Assembly: GCF_050908995.1 (NCBI RefSeq)
Contig: NC_135118.1
Span: 21,399,501 to 21,463,500, forward strand
Direction of reading: 5' to 3'
Origin: Andrena cerasifolii
Taxonomy: Eukaryota; Arthropoda; Insecta; Hymenoptera; Andrenidae
DNA: 64,000 nt
Shown: positions 12,341 through 24,873 of the stretch, piece by piece
Position numbering within the stretch: position 1 is the first letter of the stretch
How the letters are laid out: each line of letters begins with the position of its first letter
Position numbers and translations under genes: made by a program
Notes under the pieces: generated by a model
Databases searched by the model: none
Told to the model about the DNA's origin: nothing
What the model saw: the letters and a program-made list of their open reading frames with translations, nothing else

Positions 12341-15300
12341 TGAAATATAAAAATTTTGCGAATTTAAAACAAATCGCTTTTATTCAATTTCTTTTATTAA
12401 AATTTCAACATATCAAAATTTACATTTCTAGAAAAAGACTATATTAGATCATTGCGAATGTACAATTATCACTGAAAAGTTAAAAGGTTCAAAAATACGA
12501 AAATGGTAACTGAGAAATGAAGCCGGGGTGCAGTGAGCCCCGTGTGACTAATTGTAATTTGTGATTATAAGAAGGTGTGACCACGGAGGGTTAATCCTTC
12601 TCAAAACACTAAAGACACACACCCACCTCACCCAATCGTCGATATCCATTTAATTTCATAGAAAAATTCTACAAAGTGTTACATGTGGTATGAAGACATT
12701 CTACTGTCACAAATTTCCTAGATTTAGTACACTCTACATATTCTTATTGCGAGTCCCACGACACGTTTGCCTGATCGCCGACTCAGCACTGAAATGTTAA
12801 ACGCATTCGCGTGGACGAGTCGCGGGGGACATAAAACTGACCATGACTCGCGTAGGGCGAAGGCTGAGAAATTCCTCGATCGGAGCGGAAATGGGGAGGG
12901 CAGTTTCAATGGAATCACACGGTTATGGAATTCGTAGCGCGAAGAATTTTGCGAATGTCGAGCACGCTTAGCTGCGAGAGAACAGGAAATTACCGAAGCG
13001 AGACGTTACGATGCCGATGCACATTCGACGCATCCTTGCCGCAGACTTCCGGTGGAATCAGTTACTATGAAACTTGGAATCACTTTGAATAAGTATCATT
13101 CGAATTTTATGGTTCCATTCAAAGTTCTGGGGGCGCCGTGCGCAGTCGGCGAGCCCGAAAGTTTTGAAATAAAAGAAATTTTATACGGCGCTTACGCCTT
13201 GCGAAGTGTTCCCCGTTTTAGGGGTGTTCGCGCGTTGATATTCGCGTAATGGCGCATAATGGAACAACGAATGGTACGGCCCAATGGTTTAATCGTTCAG
13301 GGTTATGGTCTCGCTGAGGCTTGCTTTAACCTGCTATATAACTCATTCATTTCTCAAACAGAAACGCAGGCAATGTAATTACGCCACCGTTCGTGAGGCA
13401 CCGAGCACTTGCTCGTGTTGCGTAAACTGATTATTACTGCAACATGGATACAGGTTTCTAAAGTGACTTTATTATTTAACTTTAGTATATTTACTTATTT
13501 GACGTATAATATTAGTTTAACGATCTGCTTCAACCATTTAAAAGAATTAGAAAATGATGAAGTCGTGGGGTGAAATGAATGGAAAAATAAGAAAAGGACG
13601 CTCAAAATCGAAGGAAATTCTTTGTTCCATATTGTAGGCAGAAGAAGGAAAATATTTTAGTATCTGCATTTTTTTCGGTTTTCTTGGGAAATATAGTAAT
13701 TAAATTTTGCAAATACTCTGGAAGACCACTGTCGCTGTTTTTTTATTTAATAAAAGAAAACCCCATTGGTTCACTTGCAATATTACCTATTATGATATGA
13801 ATACTGGGGTTGAAATTATGCTACCTAGGTATACTTCGGAGGGGATTAATCTAAGTTCATGTGCAAGTTAATATTAGAGATACCGGATGTGTGCATAGTA
13901 AATATTGTGATTTGAGATTATCGAACGAAGCATAGCCTCCCTCGTGAATAATGTATACACCTGCAGAGTACTGCATGTCATAATTAATGCTAAGTAGTAA
14001 ACCCTATCGGATTATCAACTAAGAGGGTGCCATAATTTACACCTCTGACGATCCTTTAAACCAGATTGAAACAAAAGAGCATCTTAATAAGGGATATTAT
14101 GAATAACGCCTGCAGACCTGACTCTGACGAATATTTTGCGAGGAATATTCTTTAGAGGGCATGTAATTAGCAATCAGCGTGGTAGCGAGGGTTTCTCGAG
14201 TGCCAAGTGTGAGTAAGATATTTAGAACTAAGGATTCCGGGAATGTGTGGGGGCGTCAGAATGGCTGACACGTGAGTGGCGGCTGCGGCTTTGGGGGTTA
14301 ATAGTAGATGCAGGGGGTTTAAGTGTTCATGAGGGTAGCTAGAACGTGGTAAAATTCAGAGTTGTTGAGAGAGTTCAGCCAGTTTACAACCCGAGCTGAG
14401 AGAATATAACAAAACGTCTGTGACTAATTTTAATAAAAAAAATAAAAAAACGGTGAAAAGTGCTGGTCATAGTCTTTATTGTACATTTACTTCATCTATA
14501 GTGAATTGTGGTGAACACAAATAATTTTCACTATCTTTTCTTAACACAGTTTATATGTGAATAGTCTTATATGTACAGTACTGAAATTATAAAATTATAA
14601 AATTACAAAATTAAAAGTCCACGGGAATCTCAAATTTTTCCAATCTCCCCCTGGTGTGCCCCTACTTGTGTAATAAAAACCCCTTTAACATCAGTCGTCG
14701 ATGTAAAGTTTGACATGAATAGAAACAGAGAAAAATTGTATTTTATCCATTGGACGACTAAGTGAACTTGCACGGTAACATGACAAATTGTACGGCTCTT
14801 TCTGTATTCTGGACGCGGAAAACTACTGGAACTGCATACAATGCTCTTTTCAGGCAATGAGCAATTGAATGGAATTTCCCGATGAACAAATGTAAGTAAT
14901 ACTGCCTAACGCAATTTCACTCGGCCAACGAGTTTCTATCATGATCGTCCACCCTCTACTACCCTTCGCCCCCTCGTTCTCTTCTGCACCCATTCCCTCC
15001 ATCTCACCCCCACCCGTTTTAATAACGTGACTCGACAGAGACCTGGCTGCCTATTTTTATTATGCTTTTATTCGCTCCCCCCCCCCCCACACACACGACG
15101 CGAATGCTCGTCGAATTTCTTTCTTGAAAAATTTGCATCGTTAATTTCCGTCAGCGGCTCGAAACGCGTAAAAAAATATACCGCGTGCACTTGACGGCTC
15201 TCCAGCTCAATCCTTCATGCCCGTGAGTGTGACGTGTGTTCCTTGCACCGTGATCTGTATCCATGCGTGGGATTATTAAAAAAGGAAAAAAAAGAAAAAC

Positions 15301-15527
15301 GTTCCCTGACAAATGTATGCGCAACTTCATAGTCCGTTTTTCAACGGTAATTTATATTTTAATGGTTATTTATATTTCGATGGATAGGCAATTATTAATG
15401 GGGATTAATGTCGACGGACTGGGTGGTGCATTCAATCTACATTTTGTTCGTATACAAATTTAGGATCGTGAAGCTTCACCACGTCTCCACTCATATTCAC
15501 TGAAATGAGGTAGAATGTTTCGTAAAA
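12341..15527. other. Non-coding spacer with a C-run and a possible LTR-like stretch
   Basis: No gene is supported. A 12-base C run followed by an AC repeat lies at about 15077-15098. The stretch at about 14233-14520 (TGTGGGGGCGTCAG to GGTGAACACA) is reminiscent of a solo LTR but lacks a matching target duplication. Small frames at 12724-12918 (-) and 13052-13249 (+) fall in more GC-rich sequence but show no domain. Confidence 0.4.
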
Positions 15528-15668
15528 TAGTGGTCAAAAGATAGTTTAAAGTTCAAACTGTGACCAGTAAGAATAAAATTCATATCTCCATAGGCTGGGG
15601 AAGGTCCCATTGATTTAATTATCAATTAAAAGTATGAGTTTTAAATATTCTTTTTGACCACCACTGTA
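15528..15668. mobile_element. Tc1-like MITE, about 140 bp
   Basis: The left end TAGTGGTCAAAAGATAGTTT and the inverse of the right end (CTACAGTGGTGGTCAAAAAG) pair over roughly 30 bp. The GTGGTCAAAA tip is of the kind seen in Tc1-like elements. The ends are diverged, so exact boundaries and the TA duplication are uncertain. A related right end lies at about 60582-60610. Confidence 0.5.
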
Positions 15669-16817
15669 GTAATATGATTCATAATTTACATAACTCCTAA
15701 TGACAGTAATATTATTACAGGGCTCCCAATTTAAGGGTTCACTTGTTATAAGCGTTCTCAGGAAAGATTGTAAAGTTTAAGGGTGGGTCACTGGTGACCC
15801 CTAGGGAAATCAACGTCTCAATGGGCAAAGATTAATTCTATTCTGCAAAGAATTCTTCGTCTGCAGTGGGTGATTATTAATTTGACCCCTTGTGAGGGGG
15901 TGATTAGGTTTTAGTAATTTTTATTATTGTTTTCTTATTATCATGTTCTACCGTGGTTGTACGATTAGATGCTGAACTTTGTATGGAAATTAACCCTTAA
16001 ATGACGGATGTGGGGTTCATTTTGACCCGTGACTTCGTTCATATACATCATAAGATAAGATTGTAATATTAGGTGTTGATCTATTTATGATCTAAAATCT
16101 ATTTTCTTTGCGGAAATGATAATTTATAAAATGGGTCCAAATTAACCAAAAAGTTAAAGAAAATAATAATACATCTTTCTAACACTTAGAAGTTACAGTA
16201 ACAGTAATAAATAATATATCATGTAATTTACGTAATTACATAAAGTGTCAAGTGTTCGCAGCATGGTTTAATAAAAATAAACCGCCTCTGTTTTAGACGT
16301 ACCTAACTCTAAATTGGATTTTGAATAGCAAAACTTCTTGTTTGCCAGGAGACTAAATAGACTCTTCCGCGCGTTTGCGCGCCTAACGCCTCAAATTCAT
16401 TTGAGCAGAGGTATGCTCGGATTGTGTTCAAAGCTAATCCAGAGTTATGAGCGTGATGTCATTTATTAAAGTTTCTCCCATATCTCGAGCGGAGCATGTA
16501 AACTATAGTTACCGCGAAGTAGGATGCAAATCACAACGGCTCGGAGCCAAGGCGAGTCTGTAACTGCCAACGCAAATTTTATGAGTTGGCAGGTATAATT
16601 TTGAAACCACAGCACGTTGTTTTGTTAAGCAGATTTGAATATTTAGATTTACACTACGGCAGTGTAAACCGTCGTCAGTGTATTTGTTCATACCCCATAA
16701 CCCCTTACGATCTAATAAGTAGGTAAGATACTTGGAACGTCTTCCTTCATAGACATATGTAGCACTTACTACCCATATTCTATTCAGAGGTATGTGCAGA
16801 ATAGAATTGTCGTACAT
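15669..16817. other. Non-coding spacer with GGGTCA/TGACCC repeats
   Basis: The palindrome GGGTCACTGGTGACCC lies near 15785, with related half-sites TTGACCCCT near 15890 and TTTTGACCCG near 16030. Similar sites occur at 51068, 51120 and 56255. No gene is supported. Confidence 0.4.
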
Positions 16818-17512
16818 TTAAGGGGTTACCTACTGTCTTTGGGAATTTATTTCAGAAACTACATGCATATTTTTATGCAATGTTTTTTGTATTCAAATGA
16901 GGGACACTTTAACAGGTTATTATATTATGTTTTGGTATAAAAATATTTAGTTATTGCAAAATTACAACTGATTTCCCGGAAGCTGTTTTTTGACCGGTGA
17001 CCACGATTTCTCCAAAACCGCTTCACCAATCTATCTGAAACTTTGTAGGTTTCTTCTAAACATTCAAATCTAGTCTTTAATCAAAGCATTTGTTTTTCCA
17101 ATGCATAGTTTTTATTTTATGGATGAAAAAGAGTGTTTTTGCTACGAAAATCGATCATTTCACTTTAAACATCTGCCATTTTGTCCCAGATTAATATTTT
17201 TTAAAACGGAACGATTAAAAACTAGATAAACTATTGTACTAACTAAATCTCCTTCATTTTTTCATTTCAGATAACCTAGTTCCGAATAATGTTGGTTACC
17301 GCAAAACATGTTTCTAAAAACAGCTTCTGGGAAATCAGTTGTAATTGTGCAATAACTAAATATTTTTATACCAAAACATAGTATAATAACCTGTTAAAGT
17401 GTCCTTCATCTGAATACAAAAGCCATTGCATAAAAATATGCATGCACTTTCTGAAATAAATACCGAAAAATTCGATTCTTTTTCTACCTCCTGACGGTAG
17501 GTAACCCCTTAA
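16818..17512. mobile_element. TTAA-bounded palindromic MITE, subfamily C
   Basis: TTAAGGGGTTACCTACTGTC at the left is inverted at the right (GGTAGGTAACCCCTTAA). The arms share long inverted blocks such as AACAGGTTATTATATTATGT, TATAAAAATATTTAGTTATT and GCATATTTTTATGCAATG. The core motif appears at 17268-17310 as ATAACCTAGTTCCGAAT with GGTTACCGC. The arm sequence otherwise differs from subfamily A. There is no coding sequence. Confidence 0.83.
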
Positions 17513-17643
17513 AGCATACACAGTACTGGAAATATTTATTGCATCACTCGAATAAACACGTTATCACTTATACCTTCCTTATTATTCGTACTAAGAAAAT
17601 ATTGTCGTAAAATTTATTTATGTATATAGCTTTGATTTTCATA

Positions 17644-17887
17644 TAGGGTAGATGTCCCATTTACTGTCAGTGTCCCTATTACTGCCACTTTATTTATTTC
17701 ACTTAAAAAAAATGTAACATATAAAGAATATACGTATAAAGAGTGTACTATAATAATAAAAAAAAACAGTCCCAATTTTGTGATAAATTCTTTTTTACAC
17801 TATTCTTTATACGTTGCGTGTTTATTAAGTAAAATAAATGAAGTGGCAGTAATAGGGACGCTGGTAGTAATTGGGACATTTACCCTA
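17644..17887. mobile_element. Mariner-type MITE with about 60-bp TIRs
   Basis: The left arm TAGGGTAGATGTCCCATTTA and the inverse of the right arm TAGGGTAAATGTCCCAATTA stay paired for about 60 bp, through CCCTATTACTGCCACTT. TA at both tips fits a TA target. The phrase (T)CCC-ATTACTG is repeated two to three times within each arm. The centre is A-rich and non-coding. Confidence 0.78.
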
Positions 17888-20800
17888 CCTAGCATGAAAA
17901 TTGGTGTCTAAATAGTACGTAATATAATATATAATATTTATTTACGGGTGCTACCCTTTGGTAGAGACATGAGTGGTAACCGGTATAGAGTGTACAATTA
18001 AAAAGAACATAATATAATTTGGAATTAATTATTGAGAACTTATATGCTAGGAAGGTATAAGGTTGTCTACTAAGTTAGCTATTGCGCTCTTGAACGTATA
18101 TGGGGGTCCAGAAAAAAAGTCAACAGCAGGTTCAGCTTTGTTAGCAGACTTGCATAGTCTATTGATAATGATACTATTACGGAAAGTTGTTTTGTAAGAA
18201 TTTAGATGGAAGATGGGAAGCCTTCTCAAGCGCAATGTGATGCAATAAATATTTCCAGTACTGTGGGTAACCTTAAAAACTTCTTATCATTAGACTCTCA
18301 AAGAAATCGCCATAATCATTTTAGAGGCTCCTCTGAAGTTAACTATCGAAATACTGAGTAAACATGTCAATTGTTCCACTAACACTAGTAATAATTAAAC
18401 TAATGAAGTGGACATGGTTCACCCCTACATCGTTTGCCAAAGTACTCTTACTACTTGCCTTCTCCTCGATAGCTACAAGTCCTAAGATCAGTCGTCTCGA
18501 AGTGACGACATCAAACAGGCGTACCTATCTTCAGCTATCGTAGATGCAGCTGCAGATATCGACTGAATTTCCTCGTTCCAAAATAGCATATCAACCGTGT
18601 ACCTTGTTATATCGGAATTTTCTGTCAAATTAACCAGGGAACCTGTGAAATTGCGATAAAGGGGATATAATAACCTCCTCCAGTATCGATGGGCCCCCAA
18701 GGATTAAGGGGTTCACGGGCCAGCGCGTGTCTGCTAGCCTGTGCAATTTATCTGCTGTGTGTCGCGGCGTTTGGCGAAGCGTAATATTGCTGATGAGTTA
18801 TATTAAAGGGCCAAACTTGAGAGATTCGGATACGTATGTATATACATACGGTGCTTCAAATGGTACAGAGACTCGCCATCTATGAATTGGCCGTAACTCA
18901 CGGTGGCCGTCCAGCTCCAAATGTTAACCGCGCGTAGACGTGTAAATACGCCTCCACACTCCACGTCCCATCGTTTGGTGACCACTCTAAAGTAGATATG
19001 TATCGTGGAACCGTGAGAAGCTCGTGATAATCAGACATCCTTCAACCACCGTGCTAATGCCACGGTTAACGAAACAATTCGAACGTTCACTGTACTTCAG
19101 TGGCCGGGACGTGGGAATTGCAGTAAAGTCTTTAGAAGATGGGTGCTTTTGTAAGCAGACACGAATATGAGAGTTTTGTTATTAATTCGGTGTGTATTAA
19201 TATTTCGTACGTTATGTTTTTTTATTTTTTATTATTAAGCATTTGGAACCTCGGTACGTTATGTTTCGATAGAATTTTAGATTTCCCTAATCTCCTCTTC
19301 CTTTCAAAGTCTTTTTTTTAAATTTGTGTGAAAATTGTAATTCCATTAAAATTGCTAGACCACTAAAATTAGAAGCAGAAGCGAATAAGATTCGTACAAC
19401 TAAAAATCTCGTTCGTTGGGAATTGTAATATTTATCTTATTGAATCAGACTGTTCTTAGTAGGCTCGCGTAAGTGTTATTGACCCCTTGCAAGCAAGTCG
19501 GAGGCTGAACTCCAATTTCAATCACGAAAAACAAATACGTACATATTGTCAACGCACATAGAAATGGCTGACGAAAGAAGACCAGACCTCCCCGGGAAGA
19601 TTCGATTTAATCTTTTTCTCCTGATCTCGAGATAACTGCGCTGATTCCTTCCCATTGGAGCGAAGGGAGCGGACAGGCAACTTTCCTCAAACATTTCAGA
19701 CGGAAACATCCTGCCGTGATATAAAACTGTTCTAGCTTGCAAGTTTCGCCGGAGCTGTCCAAAGGATTTCTTAACTGTTAGGTGAAGCGGAGCAGCAGGA
19801 AGTTGCTCAAGTAGATTTGATTCCGCTGTCGATCTCGCATCAAAGAACAGGACCAAGTTGGACGACGCGCATTATGAAGTTATTCCCGCGTAAAGGAGCT
19901 GCGCCCGTAAATATTTGCAGGCAACGCGGAAAGGTAGAAAAAATCCTGCAGCCTGCCCGCGACCAGCGCGGCAAATAATTAACAGCGCACCGAGGGATTC
20001 AGTAACGCGGAAGCAACTGAACGTCAGAGTCCTTCGGCCAGCTTCGCGAATATTAATTCCATCGGGACGCAAGTAGCGAAATTTTTCAATGAATATAAGT
20101 CTGCTGTGCAGGATGCGGCCTCCTCCATCCGCGGCATTATTCCTTTGAGGAAGTGGAATTTAATATAATGATGTGCCGCAGTGCAAATAAAGGCCCGCCC
20201 CTGTCTTTTGACTCCCTGGAAGTGGTTTTATTCGCTTGCACAATACGGCCGGAAATCCTCGCGGAAATTCGAGGTTTCGAGACATCGAGTTCTGTGTTTC
20301 GTTATCCTTAACAAACGAATGATGCTTCTCTGTTAAGCAAGGAAGAACTGCTACTTCATTCTTAAGCTGAATTGGGGGGAGGCAGCATGCCAGAGGGAGG
20401 AAGGGATGATTACGTAAAAGTCGAAGTCTCTTTGTGCTTCAATGGCTCAATTTAGTCTCAGATTGTGTTCCAAATTGGACGGGACACGTAGACGTCTCGC
20501 CTGTGTTGCAGCGTGTACTCTGCGCAGGGCATACGACGCTCCGGATGGAGTAGAAATACAAATCCTGCGAGATCGGCTGCTTCTATTAGGGTAAGCTCAT
20601 TCACTCGGCAGAGGAATATATTCATTGTGCACTTACGCAATGGAATGAAGTCGGTTGGAGGCTCGCGCGGATAAGACCATCGAGTATCGGAGTATGGGGG
20701 CCATGAATAATATACATAGAAGCTCCAGGCTTCTGTTAAGAAAGACTGACGTACCGTCAGTTCAGAATAGTACGCAGCAGGAGTTCTGTCTAATGTCTCT

Positions 20801-22880
20801 TGTGGTGTTAAAGGGGAAATTATGAGAAACAGAGTAGCATAATCCAATCGTCATCGAGAGATCTTTTAATTTTCGAGGCTTAAATCAGCATTCTGCTGAT
20901 TTCGAATTTGTGTAAATACAGTCTGTCAGAGTTTGCAATTTTTTTCCATTTTCGTGAACTGGGGGCTATAAGTGATTTTTTGTCCCCTGGACTACACCCC
21001 GCGCGAAGTTGGTTCTTCTTTTATTTCAGTCAGAAAGAATTGACCTTTCTGGGAAAAAAATATTTTATTAATTCGGAAAGTTATATTTGCAACTTGAATA
21101 TTATAGACAAATTGTTTTTATTAAAATGTCGCTTCAAGGATCAAAGAAACTCGTGATTCTGACTATGTCGTAGCAAAAGACGGTTTCTTTCTTTTTAACT
21201 CATTACTGGTGGCCCTGATGTCATTACTGTCATGTTTAATTTGTTGTATTCTAGGCAACACATTTCTGAATGAGTTGACTGGTTCTCTAATTGCTGCTCG
21301 TAATAAAGGATGCTCTTCGAGTCTCATCGCGGAGCCAGAAATATTTTCTTCAATTGCAAATTAGCCTTTGAAATGCTGAATTAAATCTTCGCCTTGCTTT
21401 AGTTCCATATTTTCTCGCGCGTAAATAATCCGTTTTTTGTTCTGTGTTAATAATTGCTTGAAAGGAAGATGAGCTTGGAGCCACTTAATGAAGGACCATA
21501 CCGAAGCCCAGGCTAGCAAATTCTTTTAGATTAATTCGTGCGGAATCCGATCCACCGAGTTGTCTTTTGTTAAAACTTTCTTAGACTCGAAACAACTGAC
21601 TTTCGTCAAATATTTAGTATTATAGTAATTATTCACATTGTGAGCATTAAATATTTTCAATTAATACGATTCTATCGTTGGCATCGATTTTGATTGTCCT
21701 CTTTTTTGTAATGTCTTATAATTGGAATTATTACATTTGCTAGATCACTTTTAAACAATTTTAAAATGTGTATTATATTTATGCAATCCCATCACCATCA
21801 TCTAGATTTAAAGGAATGAGCTGCTTCATTGGCGAAGAAACAAAAGGGAGCTCGTAATCGGGTAATAATTGGTGGAAATTCTTGATTTGGTAATTTTTAG
21901 TTGCATAGTGAATTATTACGAAATGACCTAGATCACGTGTTGAAATCAACTTGGCCATTGATATTTTCAAAAAGAAAAGTCATCAGTGATCAATTTTACA
22001 CCCGAAGTATGCATATCCCAAAATTATTAATATGATTTATTCTGTTCATCTCCGACCTCAAAAAAGAAAAAAGTGACACAAGTAAATCCAAACTGGACAT
22101 CAACATCCTCGACAAAATATTACTTTAACGAACTGATAAATAAAAACCGAAGAATCAACATCTCCACTCAAGTTTTATACATAAATTGTATAACCCGACA
22201 ACAGTACAGCCTGCTTGAGAATAATAACTGCACCAATGTACACAGCATTGCTCCCTTAATTAACCTGTTATTGCAAGCATCAAAGAAATATCACAGCGTG
22301 AATTGCACGAATTTTATAGAAGTACAGCATGGAGGCATAACTGGTGGAACAGTACGAACGTTTCCCTGCCAATAAATATTTGATACAGGAAAAAGAGCGG
22401 TGCGCTTCCTATCGAGTCCAGGGATGAAATTACAGAATGCTCTGCGAGCTACCGCGCCAAAATTCGATACGCCCAATAAGCACTGTATACCTACCCGATG
22501 CATGTGCGCATGCAATACATTATGTATCAAACATCGACCCAAGTGTGTAACTTCTCTATAACACACTTTGCCTCAGCTTGGAAACAACAGGTACTCTTTC
22601 CGATTGAAACATCCACCGGCCCTGTTGCTGCTAAATTATCCCAGTAGCAGGTTCACGGTTGAGGCTATTAGAGAGGCTGGGCTTTACAAGAAACGAAACC
22701 TGCTTGTGCGCTCTTCCGTGATAACGTTGCCGTAAATTCGTTGTAATATCACGGTGATACTCTCGTCTCGTGAATCTTCATTTCTGCGCAATTACTATGT
22801 AATGAAACTTCAGTGAGGACAACCAAACTGGGCGATTCTCTCACGGTCCGCGTCGCCATTCCCCTGCTTTTAAAAGCACA
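17888..22880. other. Gene-free spacer
   Basis: About 5 kb without a supported gene. The longest frame, 129 codons on the minus strand at 20458-20847, has no recognisable domain or good splice context. The region at about 19600-20300 is slightly more GC-rich but yields no exon. No repeat family of the window was seen here. Confidence 0.45.
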
Positions 22881-23010
22881 TTATTCAACGGCCACTGAAA
22901 CGAGTTTTGGATTTGCGGCGATATGCATAGAATTTTTTAACTACTGTTATCGTGGACAGTGGGTGGGTTTGGTTTTAACTTTTAATGAAGATTAGTAGTG
23001 TATTAGGTAC
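22881..23010 (+). repeat. Direct duplication, copy 1
   Basis: About 130 bp that recurs at 23143-23272, 262 bp further on. It shares the exact block ATATGCATAGAATTTTTTAA followed by CTACTGTTAT, and then ACTTTTAATGAAGATTA. The flanks of the two copies do not match. Both copies carry a short open frame with the peptide ICIEFFNYCY, but nothing supports translation. Confidence 0.7.
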
Positions 23011-23142
23011 ATGCAGCGTGGGAGATATTGTATGTATATATTTAAACACTACACAGTCTGGGATGTCTATTAGCGGTGGAATTGAAAAGGAGATGTGGAA
23101 GGATAAATCGAGAAGGTGGAGTGTAATTTTGCAGTGCGGTTA

Positions 23143-23272
23143 TGTATTCAACGCCACTGAAGCGAGTTTTGCATTTGCAGTGATATGCATAGAATTTTTT
23201 AACTACTGTTATTATGGGTAAGGGATGGATTTGGTTTTGTTAACTTTTAATGAAGATTAATACTGTACCTAT
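23143..23272 (+). repeat. Direct duplication, copy 2
   Basis: Second copy of the block at 22881-23010, with about 85% identity by eye and a few small indels (for example ACTTTTAATGAAGATTAATA against ACTTTTAATGAAGATTAGTA). This is either a local segmental duplication or two insertions of one short element. Confidence 0.7.
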
Positions 23273-24249
23273 TGCGTACGGTTACGTGCGTTACTAACGG
23301 TCCACTGGCACTATTTTGCTGCCCCACCTTCTACTATCTCCAACCTTCCGACTCCTCAGATTCACTTGAAGCAATTGGTCGATCAACGAGCCCAATGAAA
23401 TTCTGACCGATCCAATACCATTTGCCCGCGATTCCAGCGGACGCACACGGAAGATATTAATCTCTTAACTGTATCACTTTTCGCCCTACGGACCGCAGGC
23501 CTGCTTTTTGAGAACTGTCAAAGCTGAATTTACTCATCTCGCTGATAGCAAATCCTCCGTTTTATTTAATACCGCACCTCCTCCATTGGTACGATCATAT
23601 TGATTAAACGATTACGTGAAATTCACTGGCCCTGTTAAATGGGGCAGTCCAAATCACGAGCTAACTCGCCCGCTCGCCAAATAACAGGTGAAGCCACTCG
23701 TCTGGGAGAACTGTTTCATTTTATTCCCCCCAGCGCTGATATACACCGGGATCTTTTACATCGTCGCGTTCCAATGAAATCCCAATTACTGCGAAGATTT
23801 TCCTCCAGGCTTTATGAAATCTTTACGACCCGGACCGAAATTGTGCACGCGTCGCTTGGCTTCACAATCAAGCTCGGATATTGTTTACTTACCAAGAACG
23901 CCGAACTTCCGGGGCGAAAATGAGTGCTTCCCCATGCAGGCAGCCAAACAAATGGCTTTGCTAACTCGATTCGGATAGTTTCGTTATGACTTCCTGCTAA
24001 GCGCCTACGCTTCCCTCGCCGTTCTCTTTTAATCATTCCTGCACATCTTGTGCCACGGGGAACCGAACATCGCATTAACTCTCGAGGAAAACGTTGTCGG
24101 GACAGCCTCGAATAACAACGGCAAGGAAATATCTTATTTCGAGGTAACTATAAATATACCAAAGGCCAATTGTATGAGATTCGGCTTCACCTGAAAATCG
24201 TGCAGTTTGCTTTCAAGCTTTCCAGTGTACGGGGTGAGTTATAGTTATA
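23273..24249. other. Non-coding spacer, nothing recognised
   Basis: Mixed-composition sequence. The frames at 23639-23923 (+) and 23812-24075 (-) overlap each other and have no known domain. Confidence 0.45.
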
Positions 24250-24745
24250 GTTCGTACCTGTAAGTTTAGGAACTACAGGCTGGATTATTGGGAGATAGAA
24301 TTCATACAATTTTGGGAACTATAACTCAGTTTTAGGGGAGATGGAATTCGCTGAATTTTGAGAACCATAGCCTGGTTTATTGGGATACGAAACCTCTCAT
24401 TTTTGTTCTTTTACCTTATTTTATTTAGAGATTGAATTTTGTTCATTACCTTGCCTTGGTTTCTTGGGAATTGAATCCCCACAGTTTTGGCAATTATTGC
24501 ACAGTTTTTGGGTAGATGGAATTCCCTGAATTTTGAGAACTATTGCCTGGTTTATTGGGATACGAAACTCTCACAGTTTTGTTTTCTACCTTAGTTTATT
24601 TGGAGATGGAATTTTGTTTGTTCACCACCTTGATTTATTGGGAATTGAATCCCCACAATTCTGGAAACTGTAGCCCAGCTTTGGGGGAGATAGAGTTCGC
24701 AGAATTGTTGGTACCTATAACCTGGTTTATTTGGATATCGAATTC
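24250..24745 (+). repeat. Tandem array, 44-bp monomers in a 175-bp higher-order unit
   Basis: Diverged monomers of 40-46 bp follow the pattern TTTATTGGGATATGAAAT, then CCCACAGTTTTGG, then AACTATAGCCTGG. Every fourth monomer matches best: the phrase beginning ATGGAATTC(G/C)CTGAATTTTG starts at 24341 and 24516, and its diverged relative at 24690. This gives a period of about 175 bp and nearly three higher-order units. Confidence 0.72.
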
Positions 24746-24873
24746 CCTTTCACCCAAAATTAAATTTCCCCATTTCAAATGCAAGCCGAATTAGGTAAAG
24801 TCCAATCAATAAGTCAACCACGCGATGTCAAACCAAATGCCAAAAATCTCTTACACACCTACAATTGGTGGTA

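Noticed and set aside
14233..14520. Possible solo LTR (TGTG...CACA-like ends)
   Set aside because: No matching 4-6 bp target duplication, no second LTR, and no primer-binding site or polyprotein trace nearby.
20458..20847. 129-codon minus-strand frame
   Set aside because: No homology recognised and no supporting signals.
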